A stretch of 64,000 nt of DNA. It comes from FEB-25 sp963822175. GTDB lineage: Bacteria > Chloroflexota > Anaerolineae > Anaerolineales > UBA4823. This document shows positions 17,650 through 26,649 of this stretch, piece after piece. Under the pieces are notes generated by a model, which saw only the letters and a program-made list of their open reading frames with translations, was not told the origin of the DNA and ran no database searches. The translations under genes were made by a program, and so were the position numbers. The stretch spans positions 1 through 64,000 of the forward strand of contig CAWGGJ010000012.1 of assembly GCA_963822175.1 (NCBI GenBank), in the 5' to 3' direction. Positions within the stretch are counted from its first letter, which is position 1. Every line of letters begins with the position of its first letter.

Positions 17650-17774
17650 TAATGTCTAGCAGCTTTCATTTATCAAATCAATGTTAATTTGTCAGCAAGG
17701 GTGCTGAAGCTTTTGTCCTAGCTCCAACACCCGGAGAATGGTCAACCTTTTCCAAAATGGAAATCAGGTGATTC

Positions 17775-18872
17775 TTATTTCATGGCATCCAGCCAGCTTT
17801 GACGAGCCACATCCAAAGCATCCACACTGGCTGGGAAGTAACCCACTGATAGGATCTCTTCGTTGACATAGGCCAGGAAGAAGTTGATGAAGGCAGCGAC
17901 CTGTGGCTTAGCCTGCATGATGGCTGCATCCGAGTAGATGAAGAGTGGTCGTGCCAACGGGTATTCACCGCTCTCCGCAGTCACCTCGGTTGGTTGAACC
18001 CCATCCACTGAGATCGCCTTCAGGTCGCCCCGGTTCTCATTGTAGTAGGCATATCCAAAGTAACCAATGGCATACGGTGAGCCTTCCACTCCCTGCACGA
18101 GCACGTTATCGTCCTCGGAGAACTGGATGTTCTCAGCGTTCAGGATCGAGTTCTCCCCGGCGGTCAGGTCGGGTTTACCTTCAGCATCAGGGTACAACGG
18201 TCCCATGACCATCTCCACAAAGTAGTCGAAGGTGCCGGAGTCGGTCCCGGGGCTGAAGCGCAGGATGTCCTCGCTCGGCCATTCGGAGCGTACATCCGAC
18301 CATTTATTGACCTCACTCGAAAAGATCTTACCCAGCTCTTCGATGGTGACATCAGTCAGGAAGGCGTTCTCACTACTTACAACAATCGCAAGGGCATCGG
18401 TGCCAACGCGGAACTCGACCGGGGTGCGACCAATGGCTATGCAACTATCCACTTCAGAGTCCTTGATCTTGCGGGAGGCGTTGGCGATGTCGGTCTCACC
18501 AGTCTTGCAGAAACGCTCAAAGCCAGCTCCTGAACCGATGCTATCAATGGTGATGTTACCGGCAAAGCCCTCATCTTTGAAACGATCAGCCATCACTTCA
18601 GCTAATGGAAAAACTGTGGATGAGCCGGCGGCAATGATATCGCCTGATACATTAGCCGGGTCAACCTCAGGCAGCATGACCGCAGATCCAGTGGTTGATT
18701 CAACCAAGGGAGCTTCAGTAGGTTTAGCTGTTGGGGCTTTGGTGGATTCAGCAGCAGGTTTTGTCGGTGCAACTGTGGGAACTGCTGCTTCGGTGGTGGC
18801 GCTGGCGCATGCGCTGAGCAGCAGAGCCATGGTGGTGATCATTGCAAAAAACAAATATTTTTTTCCTAACAT
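17775..18872 (-). CDS. pstS: Phosphate-binding lipoprotein PstS
   Basis: 365 residues. A lipoprotein signal peptide ends in LLLSAC (Cys22), followed by a Thr/Pro/Ala-rich tether and the phosphate-binding fold. The binding motif region SGDIIAAGSSTVFPLAE and the SPGTDSGTFDYFVE stretch are typical of PstS. It captures phosphate outside the cell and hands it to PstCAB. AAGGAAT lies upstream of the ATG, and a Pho-box-like operator lies about 60-120 bp upstream. Confidence 0.95.
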   Translation of the reverse strand: MLGKKYLFFAMITTMALLLSACASATTEAAVPTVAPTKPAAESTKAPTAKPTEAPLVESTTGSAVMLPEVDPANVSGDIIAAGSSTVFPLAEVMADRFKDEGFAGNITIDSIGSGAGFERFCKTGETDIANASRKIKDSEVDSCIAIGRTPVEFRVGTDALAIVVSSENAFLTDVTIEELGKIFSSEVNKWSDVRSEWPSEDILRFSPGTDSGTFDYFVEMVMGPLYPDAEGKPDLTAGENSILNAENIQFSEDDNVLVQGVEGSPYAIGYFGYAYYNENRGDLKAISVDGVQPTEVTAESGEYPLARPLFIYSDAAIMQAKPQVAAFINFFLAYVNEEILSVGYFPASVDALDVARQSWLDAMK

Positions 18873-18920
18873 TTCTTATTCCTTAGTAATTTTTTTTGTT
18901 TTATTTATCATTCTCCAAGG

Positions 18921-18993
18921 ATACTATGGGTGTTTTAACATTTGAGCAAGGATCGGTTAAGAAAAGGCAATTATATTGTTATCATATTGTTAA
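18921..18993 (-). promoter_or_regulatory. Pho-box-like operator and -10 box of the pst operon
   Basis: On the minus strand the hexamers TTAACA (18993-18988), ATAACA (18982-18977), TTAACC (18960-18955) and TTAAAA (18938-18933) begin at offsets of 0, 11, 33 and 55 bases, that is on an 11-bp period with some steps skipped. Direct TT(A/C)ACA repeats with 11-bp phasing are the known binding pattern of PhoP/PhoB-type regulators. A -10-like TAGTAT follows at 18926-18921. PhoB and PhoR are encoded immediately upstream, so autoregulated phosphate control of this operon is likely. Confidence 0.6.
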
Positions 18994-19050
18994 CAACCAA
19001 CATCCCATCCTGAATTATTTCTATGAAAAGGTTTTATTTATTCCAGAGGA

Positions 19051-19088
19051 CAGAAAAAATAATAAGCCCGCAGGTTGACCTGCGGGCT
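19051..19088 (-). terminator. Rho-independent terminator of phoB-phoR
   Basis: A perfect 11-bp inverted repeat (AGCCCGCAGGT at 19065-19075, ACCTGCGGGCT at 19078-19088, 2-nt loop gap) lies right after the phoR stop. On the minus strand it is followed by TTATTATTTTTT. Confidence 0.85.
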
Positions 19089-19106
19089 AAGTGAATTTAT
19101 CGCTGG

Positions 19107-20858
19107 TTATATCACTGGGATGCTAAAATAAAAATTGCTGCCTTTGCCCACTTCACTCTCCGCCCAAATCTTACCCTTGTGAGCCTCGACCAGGTGGCGG
19201 GCTATTGCCAGGCCTAAGCCAGTCCCGCTTGTGGCACGTGAACGGTCGACTTTGTAGAAACGCTCAAAGATGCGTGAAAGGTCCTCGGGGGCGATGCCGA
19301 TGCCGGTATCCATCACGCTGAAAAGAACCTCTTTTTCCTGGCTTTCCGCACGCACGATCACCCGCCCACCAGCAGGAGTGAATTTGATAGCATTGTGGAG
19401 TAAATTGACCACCACCTGTTGCACCCGGGTGGCATCTGCCAGCACAGGGGGTAAATCGTCCGGGCACTCCACGGTTAAAGCCAGTCCAGAACGCTCAGCC
19501 TGTAAACGCAGGCGTTCATATGCTGGATTAACAATATCAATAGGGCGGGTAGGAGCTAGATGGAGAGGAACACGCCCTGATTCAATGCGTGAAAGCTCTA
19601 GCAGCTCATTGACCATCAGGCTGAGTGAATCAACCTCTGTTTCCATCTGTTCCAAGAATCTATGTGCTGCGGGTGGATCCTCGAGTGCGCCTCCTTGAAG
19701 GGTTTCAGTGAGAGCTTTCAGGGCTGCCAGCGGTGTACGCAGCTCATGTGACACATTACTGATAAAGTCACGCCGCATGGTTTCAATTTGCCTTTGACGG
19801 GTGATATCCTGAAACAGCAACAGGGTGGAGCCGGAAATTACCGGGCTAAGGGAGGTGGCGATCCCCAGCAATGACAATCGATTGCTTACTTCAAAATCAG
19901 CGCTTTGAGTTTCGCCTGAATCACGACAACGTTGCCACATTTCAACTGGTTGGTGGTGGTGTACTACTTGAATTAATGGTTTTTTGATTGCGTCCAATTG
20001 AGTTATCGAGAACATCTTCTCCGCGGCTGGATTAACCAGCTGAACGTCCCCCAGTGCATCCACAATCAGGAGACCATCGGTCATTTTTTGTAACACCGCT
20101 TCCAAGGTGGCACGTTCTGTCTCAAGGTCATTGATCTTCTCACCTAATCGAACTGACATGACATTAAATACATTGGTAAGCTGGTTTATTTCATCCTTGT
20201 CAGGCGGGATGATCTGCTCTGCTGGATTGGTGGAAGCCATCTGCCATGCAGAATGGGTAAGCACACGCAATGGTTGCGTGATCCGGCCAGCAATAAGAAC
20301 CGCCAGCAATATAGCAAGGAGTGTCACCAGCCCGGTAGTAGCGATCAAAATACGCTGAAGATTGGCGATATTAGCTTGAACATTATTCAGAGGCAATGAT
20401 ATGCGAACAATACCCAGGTTTTTCTGTTCGTCCATAACTTTGACGGCAGTATAAAGCATCGGAAAACCAAGTGTCTTACTGAACCGGCTGCTATGGCCTA
20501 CACCATTCGCCAATGCCTGAATCACCTCTGTGCGATCGCTGTGATTGGTCATCTGGGAACGATCTTCTTCTGATTCTCCCCAGACTGTGCCGTCGGGAGC
20601 AATGATCGTCACGCGTGCGTTCAGGATGGAAGCCCAATGCCTGGCTTGTGGATCAAGATTCGGGTTTTCTCCGATGGATCCCAGAACCGGTGTGATGATG
20701 TCCCCGATCATACGGGCTTCATCAGCCAGCTTCTGTTCCAGGTCGTTGATATATGTTTGCCGGACAAAGTTAGAGAGATATGCTCCTAACCCGAGCATGG
20801 TGACCAGGATCAAGGTGATGTAAGGTAGGCTGATGCGCCAGCGGATGGATTTAAACAT
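19107..20858 (-). CDS. phoR: Phosphate-responsive sensor histidine kinase PhoR
   Basis: 583 residues: membrane helix 1 (~10-30), an extracytoplasmic sensor region, helix 2 (~170-190), HAMP (~190-245), PAS domain (~250-350), HisKA with the phospho-accepting His371 in SHELRTPLAALK, and HATPase with N-, G1- and G2-box motifs (NLLHNAIKF, VMDTGIGIA, GTGLGLAIARH). This is the PhoR/PhoB-partner architecture. It starts 6 nt after the response regulator gene and lies next to the pst operon, which supports phosphate sensing through PstSCAB-PhoU. Confidence 0.93.
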   Translation of the reverse strand: MFKSIRWRISLPYITLILVTMLGLGAYLSNFVRQTYINDLEQKLADEARMIGDIITPVLGSIGENPNLDPQARHWASILNARVTIIAPDGTVWGESEEDRSQMTNHSDRTEVIQALANGVGHSSRFSKTLGFPMLYTAVKVMDEQKNLGIVRISLPLNNVQANIANLQRILIATTGLVTLLAILLAVLIAGRITQPLRVLTHSAWQMASTNPAEQIIPPDKDEINQLTNVFNVMSVRLGEKINDLETERATLEAVLQKMTDGLLIVDALGDVQLVNPAAEKMFSITQLDAIKKPLIQVVHHHQPVEMWQRCRDSGETQSADFEVSNRLSLLGIATSLSPVISGSTLLLFQDITRQRQIETMRRDFISNVSHELRTPLAALKALTETLQGGALEDPPAAHRFLEQMETEVDSLSLMVNELLELSRIESGRVPLHLAPTRPIDIVNPAYERLRLQAERSGLALTVECPDDLPPVLADATRVQQVVVNLLHNAIKFTPAGGRVIVRAESQEKEVLFSVMDTGIGIAPEDLSRIFERFYKVDRSRATSGTGLGLAIARHLVEAHKGKIWAESEVGKGSNFYFSIPVI

Positions 20859-20864
20859 AGATCA

Positions 20865-21569
20865 TTACCCCTCAAAACGATACCCAATACCATGCACGGT
20901 AACAATCCGCTTGGGTTTGGTTGGATCTGTTTCGATCCTTACTCGCAACCAATGTACATGCACATCCACGGTGCGGGTGCCCCCGCTGAATTCCCAGCCC
21001 CACACACGTTCCAGCAGGAATTGACGAGACAATGCTTGCCTGGGATGCTGTGCCATGAATAAAAGTAAGTCAAATTCCTTCGGTTTTACAGCTTGAGGTA
21101 TCCCATCCAATAAAACTTCGCGCCTGGTAAGGTTTATAGTCAGGTTGTCAAAGGTGAGTACATCCTGGGAGGTAATTTCTTGTTGCGAACTGACTTCCTG
21201 GCGGATAAGACGATCGCGGCGCAGGTGAGCTTTCACCCGCGCCATTAATTCCCGCATACTGAATGGCTTGGTGATGTAATCGTCCGCTCCGATTTCCAAT
21301 CCAATCACCCGGTCAATTTCGTCATCGCGGGCAGTAAGGATAAGGATGGGTATATTCATCTCCTGGCGCAGGATGCGACAGACCTCAAAACCGTCCATCC
21401 CAGGCAGCATCAGGTCAAGCAGTACCAGGTCGGGATGGATATTCCGGGCTGCCTCCAAGGCAGCCAAGCCATCGCCCACCGCCTGGACAGTGTATTCCTG
21501 CCGTGAGAGGTTATATGCCAGGGTTTCGCGTAATGAAGTATCGTCTTCTACAACCAGTATATTCGGCAT
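20865..21569 (-). CDS. phoB: OmpR-family response regulator PhoB
   Basis: 234 residues from ATG 21569 (MPNILVVEDD). The receiver domain has the acidic pair, phospho-acceptor Asp52 in LDLMLPGMDG and the invariant Lys in YITKPF; the C-terminal winged-helix DNA-binding domain has SRQFLLERVWGW and the TVDVHVHWLR recognition region. It probably binds the Pho-box repeats before pstS. A TATACT -10-like box lies about 45 nt upstream. Confidence 0.92.
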   Translation of the reverse strand: MPNILVVEDDTSLRETLAYNLSRQEYTVQAVGDGLAALEAARNIHPDLVLLDLMLPGMDGFEVCRILRQEMNIPILILTARDDEIDRVIGLEIGADDYITKPFSMRELMARVKAHLRRDRLIRQEVSSQQEITSQDVLTFDNLTINLTRREVLLDGIPQAVKPKEFDLLLFMAQHPRQALSRQFLLERVWGWEFSGGTRTVDVHVHWLRVRIETDPTKPKRIVTVHGIGYRFEG

Positions 21570-21690
21570 CCTATTTCGTCCCTGTTCTCCTAGACCAGGC
21601 AAATTCTGAATGCATAGTATACAATACAACCTGGCGCTTGTTTTACGAATTCCAGTATTTTAAAAGCCGAACGGAGACCACAGGGGAATC

Positions 21691-22551
21691 CTAGCCAGAA
21701 GCTGCCAGTGCAGTGATGATATTCTCACACCCTCCCTGGTGCAGATAGCCGGCATGGTCAGCGACGTTCTCAAATTTCCTACCCACGATTTTCACGCACT
21801 CAAACTCGTAATCGGTAGCTACCAGGAATTTATCGACTGCAGACTGGGCAGTGGGATTCTCAAGGCCAGGCTTTCCACCCCTTTGCCTGCTATCGTTCAT
21901 TCCGATGATCCATATCGCAGCCCCCAGAGCCCCACAGGCGCTTCCACTTAATCCAATCCCACCAGCAAGCCCGGCAGCCATGACCGCATGCAGGTCGGTT
22001 GCACCCATTTTGCGTGCCAGGACCGAGGCACAGCTCACCGGAGGAGGAAGTGCATCGGGATGTGTTTCAGATAAAGTGAGGTTGATCTCATCGAATGCGA
22101 CGCGGGCAAAATTAGCCGTCATGCTAAAGCACACAATCGGCCCACCTTTCAAGAAAAATTTCAATACCTGGGCGGGAAGATCGTCCTTTGAGGATCCCCG
22201 CCAATGCATCTCGGTGAGCTCTGAGCAATCGATATGCTTATTACGCGCCTGGAAAGCCTGGATGAGTTTTTGCGTGGTTTGCACAGCAGCAGTTTCTGCC
22301 TGAGTGCCTGTACCCAAAAGTTGATGAGCTTGTGCCCCGGCAGCTAAGGCTGCACCCCATAACATGCCGCATTGGTAGCCATACTGCAGGAGCCCACCCG
22401 CCAAAGGTCCTACTGCACCCTCCTCGAGCTTTAATGGGTGATCGAATGAGCTGTCCACGACGCCCATGACCGCCTCTGATCAGGTTCCCTCTTTTAGAAA
22501 TTTGCGTATTGTTCCCAGCGAGGAAATGGTGGGTCTTTTTGTATCTGTCAT
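21691..22551 (-). CDS. Selenoprotein: tandem C-GCAxxG-C-C family redox protein (Sec24, UGA read through)
   Basis: Translation from ATG 22551 (AGGAG 9 nt upstream) reads 23 codons, meets in-frame TGA (22482-22480), and continues without a frame change for 262 codons: ...FLKEGT-U-SEAVMGVV.... The C-GCAxxG-C-C family is known to include selenoproteins at exactly this first Cys. Here the domain is duplicated: copy 1 has U24, C61, C109, C141; copy 2 has C174 (PVSCASVL), C206 (SACGALGAA), C252, C275. Copy 2 having Cys at the position of the UGA in copy 1 supports Sec rather than a nonsense mutation. A hairpin fitting the bacterial SECIS rules follows the UGA. Likely a thiol/selenol redox protein; substrate unknown. 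Standard gene calls would begin it at 22467 and lose Sec. Confidence 0.85.
22450..22482 (-). promoter_or_regulatory. Putative bacterial SECIS element (C-GCAxxG-C-C gene)
   Basis: Directly after the UGA, the mRNA can form a stem CAUG/CGUG (with a flanking U-G pair) closing a 5-nt loop GGCGU that begins 16 nt after the UGA. Bacterial SECIS hairpins have a small apical loop with G in its first two positions, 16-37 nt downstream of UGA, which this satisfies. Folded by eye only. Confidence 0.5.
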
Positions 22552-22578
22552 CGTTAATGCTCCTGCAGAATGGCTTTA

Positions 22579-23508
22579 TTACTGATCCTTACGACCGTGG
22601 TCGATGGTTATGACCACATTCCCTTTTTTGTGCCCTTTTTCAACGTACCGGTGAGCCTCAGCAACTTGTTCCAGGGGGTAGGTCCTGTCGATGACAGCTT
22701 TGATCCTGCCTGCTTCGATCAATTCCTTGAGGAAGTCCAAATCTCCTGGCTCGAGCCTGGCTGATGAGTTTACTGAAAGAAATTTTCCTTTAGGGCTCAA
22801 AATACTTTTACAGCTTGAGGCAGAGATTTTTCCGACTGCGTCAAAAATGAGATCATATCTCTCCCCACTTCTAGAAAAATCCTCCCTGGAATAATCTATG
22901 ACCTTCTCGGCACCCAGCGATTTCACCATTTCTATATTCGTGGCACTGCAAACCCCGGTGACCGCTGCCCCATAATACCTGGCAAGTTGGACGGCATAGG
23001 TGCCCACACTCCCGGAAGCTCCATAGATCAAGACTTTTTGATCCATTTGGATATCCGCCTTGCGAAGGAAACCCAATGCAGTCAACCCCCCACATGGGAC
23101 GGCTGCTGCTTCCTGGAAGGTCATGTTGACCGGTTTGATCGCCACCAACCCCACCTTCTCGATCGACCCTGATTCAGGCATACATTTATACTGAGCATAT
23201 GCCCCAAAACCAAAACCAGCAAAGGCAAAAACCTGTTCCCCTTGGGTAAACCGTGTGACCTCTTTGCCTACTGCTTCAATTTCACCGGCCAGCTCCAGGC
23301 CCAGGATGGTGACCTTTTTCGGCCGCAGGAGGCCATTGTATAACCTGGCAGCGAATGGGTCAGGCTTGCGCATGCGCCAATCGCCTGCGGTGACGGTGGT
23401 GGCATGGATTTTGACTAATAGCTCATTTTCTTTAGGAACAGGTTTTACCACCTCCACAAGCTCGAGGACTTCCGGTGAGCCATATTTTTGATAAACAACA
23501 GCTTTCAT
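22579..23508 (-). CDS. Zinc-independent medium-chain reductase (quinone oxidoreductase-like)
   Basis: 309 residues. N-terminal GroES-like domain (YQKYGSPEVLELVEV, GLELAGEIEAVGKEV) and a Rossmann domain with the NADP-binding loop YGASGSVGTYAVQLARYYGA. The catalytic-zinc Cys/His set of alcohol dehydrogenases is missing, as in quinone oxidoreductase-type members, which reduce enones or quinones with NADPH. It is a paralogue of the next gene downstream in coordinates; the two probably arose by tandem duplication. Physiological substrate unknown. Confidence 0.87.
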   Translation of the reverse strand: MKAVVYQKYGSPEVLELVEVVKPVPKENELLVKIHATTVTAGDWRMRKPDPFAARLYNGLLRPKKVTILGLELAGEIEAVGKEVTRFTQGEQVFAFAGFGFGAYAQYKCMPESGSIEKVGLVAIKPVNMTFQEAAAVPCGGLTALGFLRKADIQMDQKVLIYGASGSVGTYAVQLARYYGAAVTGVCSATNIEMVKSLGAEKVIDYSREDFSRSGERYDLIFDAVGKISASSCKSILSPKGKFLSVNSSARLEPGDLDFLKELIEAGRIKAVIDRTYPLEQVAEAHRYVEKGHKKGNVVITIDHGRKDQ

Positions 23509-23585
23509 CCGAATCTCCTATTTATTAAAACATATCAGGATAAGCTCTCAGCATCTCTCTGTGTGGATGTGTCTCATCACTAACT

Positions 23586-24578
23586 TCATTCAGCCACTCC
23601 TGGATGCTCCATTGTTATCACCACTTTCCCTCGGGCGTGTCCTGTACCCTGATAGCGCATCGCTTCAGCAATCTCTTTCAATGTGTAACACCTGTCGATA
23701 ACTGGTTTTACTTCACCTGCCTCAATCAGCTCTTTCAAAAATACCAGGTCCTTCTGGCTTTGTTTCGCCGATAAATTTCCTAGTTTCCTGCCACCTTTTT
23801 CTGACATCCCTTGTCCCAGGAGTATTACCTGGAAGATCTGAGCTACGGAACCTCCAGCCATGACATAAATGCCCTGGGGTGTTAAGCAGCGCTTATAAGC
23901 TGAAATCGGATGATATCCGTTCACAGCAAGGATCAGATCATATTGCTGCCCACTTTTTGTGAAGTCTTCTTGAGTATAGTCAATGACATGATCTGCCCCA
24001 ATTGAGCGTGCCTGGTCTAAATTCCTGGAACTGCAAACGGCAGTGACTTCAGCACCGAAGGTCTTGGCGATCTGCACCGCATATGTACCTACCCCACCTG
24101 AGGCTCCATTGATCAAGACCTTCTGCCCCGGATGAAGTTGCCCCTCATCGCGCAGACCCTGCAGGGCGGTAATGGCTGCCATGGGAATTGCAGCGGCCTG
24201 CTCAAATGAAAGATTAATCGGTTTCAGTGCCAACGGTTTTTCGTCAACAGCTACATACTCAGAAAAACCACCATAACGCCTTCCAGCAATATCACCATAG
24301 ACTTCATCCCCTGGCTTGAACTGTTTAACATTTCCACCGACCGCTTCGACCCGACCAGCAATGTCGGCACCAATCACTGTATTTTTTGGCTTGATCAGCC
24401 CACCACCCATCAGACGAACCAGGAATATATCCGCGGTCAGGAGATGCCAGTCATAAGCGTTGATTGAAGCAGCATGAACTTTTACCAATACTTCATCATC
24501 CCGAGGGTTCGGCATATCGATATCAACAAGCTCAATAACATCGGGTGAGCCATATTTATGATGTATGGCAGCCTTCAT
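23586..24578 (-). CDS. Zinc-independent medium-chain reductase (quinone oxidoreductase-like), paralogue
   Basis: 330 residues with the same plan as its neighbour: HHKYGSPDVIELVDI at the N terminus, GADIAGRVEAVGGNV, and the nucleotide loop NGASGGVGTYAVQIAKTFGA. No structural or catalytic zinc ligands are evident. AGGAGG lies upstream of the ATG. Probably an NADPH-dependent enone/quinone reductase acting in the cytosol; substrate unknown. Confidence 0.87.
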   Translation of the reverse strand: MKAAIHHKYGSPDVIELVDIDMPNPRDDEVLVKVHAASINAYDWHLLTADIFLVRLMGGGLIKPKNTVIGADIAGRVEAVGGNVKQFKPGDEVYGDIAGRRYGGFSEYVAVDEKPLALKPINLSFEQAAAIPMAAITALQGLRDEGQLHPGQKVLINGASGGVGTYAVQIAKTFGAEVTAVCSSRNLDQARSIGADHVIDYTQEDFTKSGQQYDLILAVNGYHPISAYKRCLTPQGIYVMAGGSVAQIFQVILLGQGMSEKGGRKLGNLSAKQSQKDLVFLKELIEAGEVKPVIDRCYTLKEIAEAMRYQGTGHARGKVVITMEHPGVAE

Positions 24579-24737
24579 AAAAATACCTCCTAGAATGCCT
24601 CGAAAAAATCAATTATATATAAATTTACGAGTATTCATCCTTGATGGGGGCAAATCCGATAAGGGTATGGTGATGATGAACCCTGGTTGGTCACCCGATC
24701 TTTCAAGGGCATTACGTATGAATCATCGTCAACATTA

Positions 24738-24757
24738 ATGCGAAGCGGTGTTCGCAT
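24738..24757. repeat. Short inverted repeat downstream of the S9 peptidase
   Basis: ATGCGAA and TTCGCAT form a 7-bp stem around a GCGGTG loop, about 20 bp beyond the stop codon of the minus-strand peptidase. It could act in 3'-end formation, but no T-run follows on either strand. Confidence 0.3.
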
Positions 24758-24775
24758 GAAGCGACTTCGAAGATT

Positions 24776-26620
24776 TCAATCAACGAAGCTCTGGTTGAAG
24801 AAATCGGCAATCTTCGGGTAGAGGGTTTCCTGGTTGGCCGGTTTCCCAATCCCATGCCCCTCATCATCAAACACCAATAACTGGTAAGGGATCTCATTCT
24901 TCTCCAGGCGTTCCCTTACCTGGCGCACATTTTCCGGGGATACATTTGGATCCAGCGCCCCCTGGACGATGAGCAATTTCCCGCGAATGCCCTGGACAAA
25001 ATTGATCGGGGAGCGCTCATAGTAGCGTTCAGGGACCTGATCGGGACGTCCACCCATCATTTCTTCGCTTAGTGGGCGTATGTCGGGGCGGGTGGTATTG
25101 TAATCCACCACCAGGTCGGTCATGCCACAGATGGGGACTGATGCCCCAATGACCTGTGGAGGATAGTGGGTGATCAGGAACCATGCGCTGTAGCCTCCAT
25201 AGGAGGTACCCGTCACGCCAATTTTCCCTGGCTCTGCCAGACCTGACTGGATCAGTGCCTGGGCTCCGCTTGCGATGTCCACCTGCTCGCGCCCTCCCCA
25301 GCCGTCCTCCTTGATAGAAAGGCGGTATTTTAACCCAAAGCCGGTGCTGCCACGGTAATTCACATCCAGCACGTTGAATCCACGTGAGGCATAATACTGG
25401 AGCTGGGGGTTGAGGCGGTTCTCACTGTGCCAGTTGGGACCGCCATGAACATAAACAATGGCTCGTTTCTGGTTGGGTTTCGCCGTGTACAACCATCCCT
25501 GGATCTCCATTCCATCACCTGATTTCCAGCGAAAATCCTCAGCGGGCGCTAGCTGCCCGGGGGTAAGCCTGGTATGCTCCCATACGCTGGTGAGGGAGCC
25601 GAGCTCTGCCTGGCTTTTTGCTTGCATGGACAGACGTACCAGCTCTGTAGGACTAGTCGAGGAATAAAACAGGGCGATCCAGGTGCCATCCTGTGCCTGG
25701 CCAATGGGTAGAAGGTTGCCCGGCAGAGGTGGAAAGGGGGTTTCCTTTCCAGTGGTTATATCCAGATAGGTGGGCATGTGATTGGTATCCTTCATCTCAT
25801 CAACCACCACCAGACCATCCCGGGTGACCCACTCACTCTCGATCACCCGCTGTGGATCATCGATGAGCCAGCGTAAGCTATTGGTTGGCCAATGATAAAC
25901 ACCCAAACTAAAGTGCTCCTGCGGTCCCACACCGGTAGATTCGCTCAGGAAAATAATGTGCTCGCCATCCGGGTGCCAATCGGCAAATACCTTTACCCCC
26001 TCACCAAAGTTGAGGATTTCCCGGTCCTGCATGCCATCCACATCCACGAGCCAAACCTGTCTTCCGGAGGGATTCGTTCCTCGCCGGGTGTAGATCAGGT
26101 GTGTCCCGGGTTTGTTCAACTCCGGTACCGTCCAATTAGGGATCGAAGGCCTGGCAATCGGAACGCGCTCACCATTGGTCAGGTCATGGCGGTAGATCCA
26201 GGTAGGCTCGATCACCTGCCCGGTCTCAAAGTCGAAATTCGCGCCATAGAACAGGTACCTGCCATTTGGATGGAGCATTCCACCCCGAATAAAGTAGGGT
26301 GGACGATCCTCCGTCAAGGGCTGCATCAGTAGAGGTGTGTTGATCTCCACGCGGAACAGACGAGCAAATTCATCTCCATCATGGTCCTCGGTGACGATTA
26401 CAGCTTGTGAATCAGGCGTCCAACTTACGAACTCAGTGAATTCAGGCGTGTGGGTAAGAGGAACAGGTGGCTGTGAACCATCGGTTGGTACCAGGAAGAC
26501 ATCCATATTTTCATGCTTGCGGTACCAGGTGAATGCCACCCAGCGCTTGTCCGGTGAAATTTTACCTTCCAAAACAGTCGGCAGGGTCATCAATTGGTGT
26601 AGAAATGTGTCTTGATTCAT
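24776..26620 (-). CDS. S9 family serine peptidase (acylaminoacyl-peptidase/prolyl oligopeptidase type)
   Basis: 614 residues: an N-terminal WD40-like beta-propeller (~1-350) and a C-terminal alpha/beta hydrolase domain. The nucleophile lies in GTSYGGYSAW, the acid in QGALDPNVSPEN and the His in DDEGHGIGK, giving a complete Ser-Asp-His triad. The oxyanion region YVHGGPNW is also typical. There is no signal peptide, so it is a cytosolic oligopeptidase. AGGAG precedes the ATG. Confidence 0.92.
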   Translation of the reverse strand: MNQDTFLHQLMTLPTVLEGKISPDKRWVAFTWYRKHENMDVFLVPTDGSQPPVPLTHTPEFTEFVSWTPDSQAVIVTEDHDGDEFARLFRVEINTPLLMQPLTEDRPPYFIRGGMLHPNGRYLFYGANFDFETGQVIEPTWIYRHDLTNGERVPIARPSIPNWTVPELNKPGTHLIYTRRGTNPSGRQVWLVDVDGMQDREILNFGEGVKVFADWHPDGEHIIFLSESTGVGPQEHFSLGVYHWPTNSLRWLIDDPQRVIESEWVTRDGLVVVDEMKDTNHMPTYLDITTGKETPFPPLPGNLLPIGQAQDGTWIALFYSSTSPTELVRLSMQAKSQAELGSLTSVWEHTRLTPGQLAPAEDFRWKSGDGMEIQGWLYTAKPNQKRAIVYVHGGPNWHSENRLNPQLQYYASRGFNVLDVNYRGSTGFGLKYRLSIKEDGWGGREQVDIASGAQALIQSGLAEPGKIGVTGTSYGGYSAWFLITHYPPQVIGASVPICGMTDLVVDYNTTRPDIRPLSEEMMGGRPDQVPERYYERSPINFVQGIRGKLLIVQGALDPNVSPENVRQVRERLEKNEIPYQLLVFDDEGHGIGKPANQETLYPKIADFFNQSFVD

Positions 26621-26649
26621 CCACTTTATCTCCTACTTACAGCCTGAAT

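Noticed and set aside
22579..24578. The two medium-chain reductases as parts of a biosynthetic cluster with the selenoprotein
   Set aside because: They are ordinary quinone-oxidoreductase-like paralogues with own spacing and no shared motif linking them to the selenoprotein.
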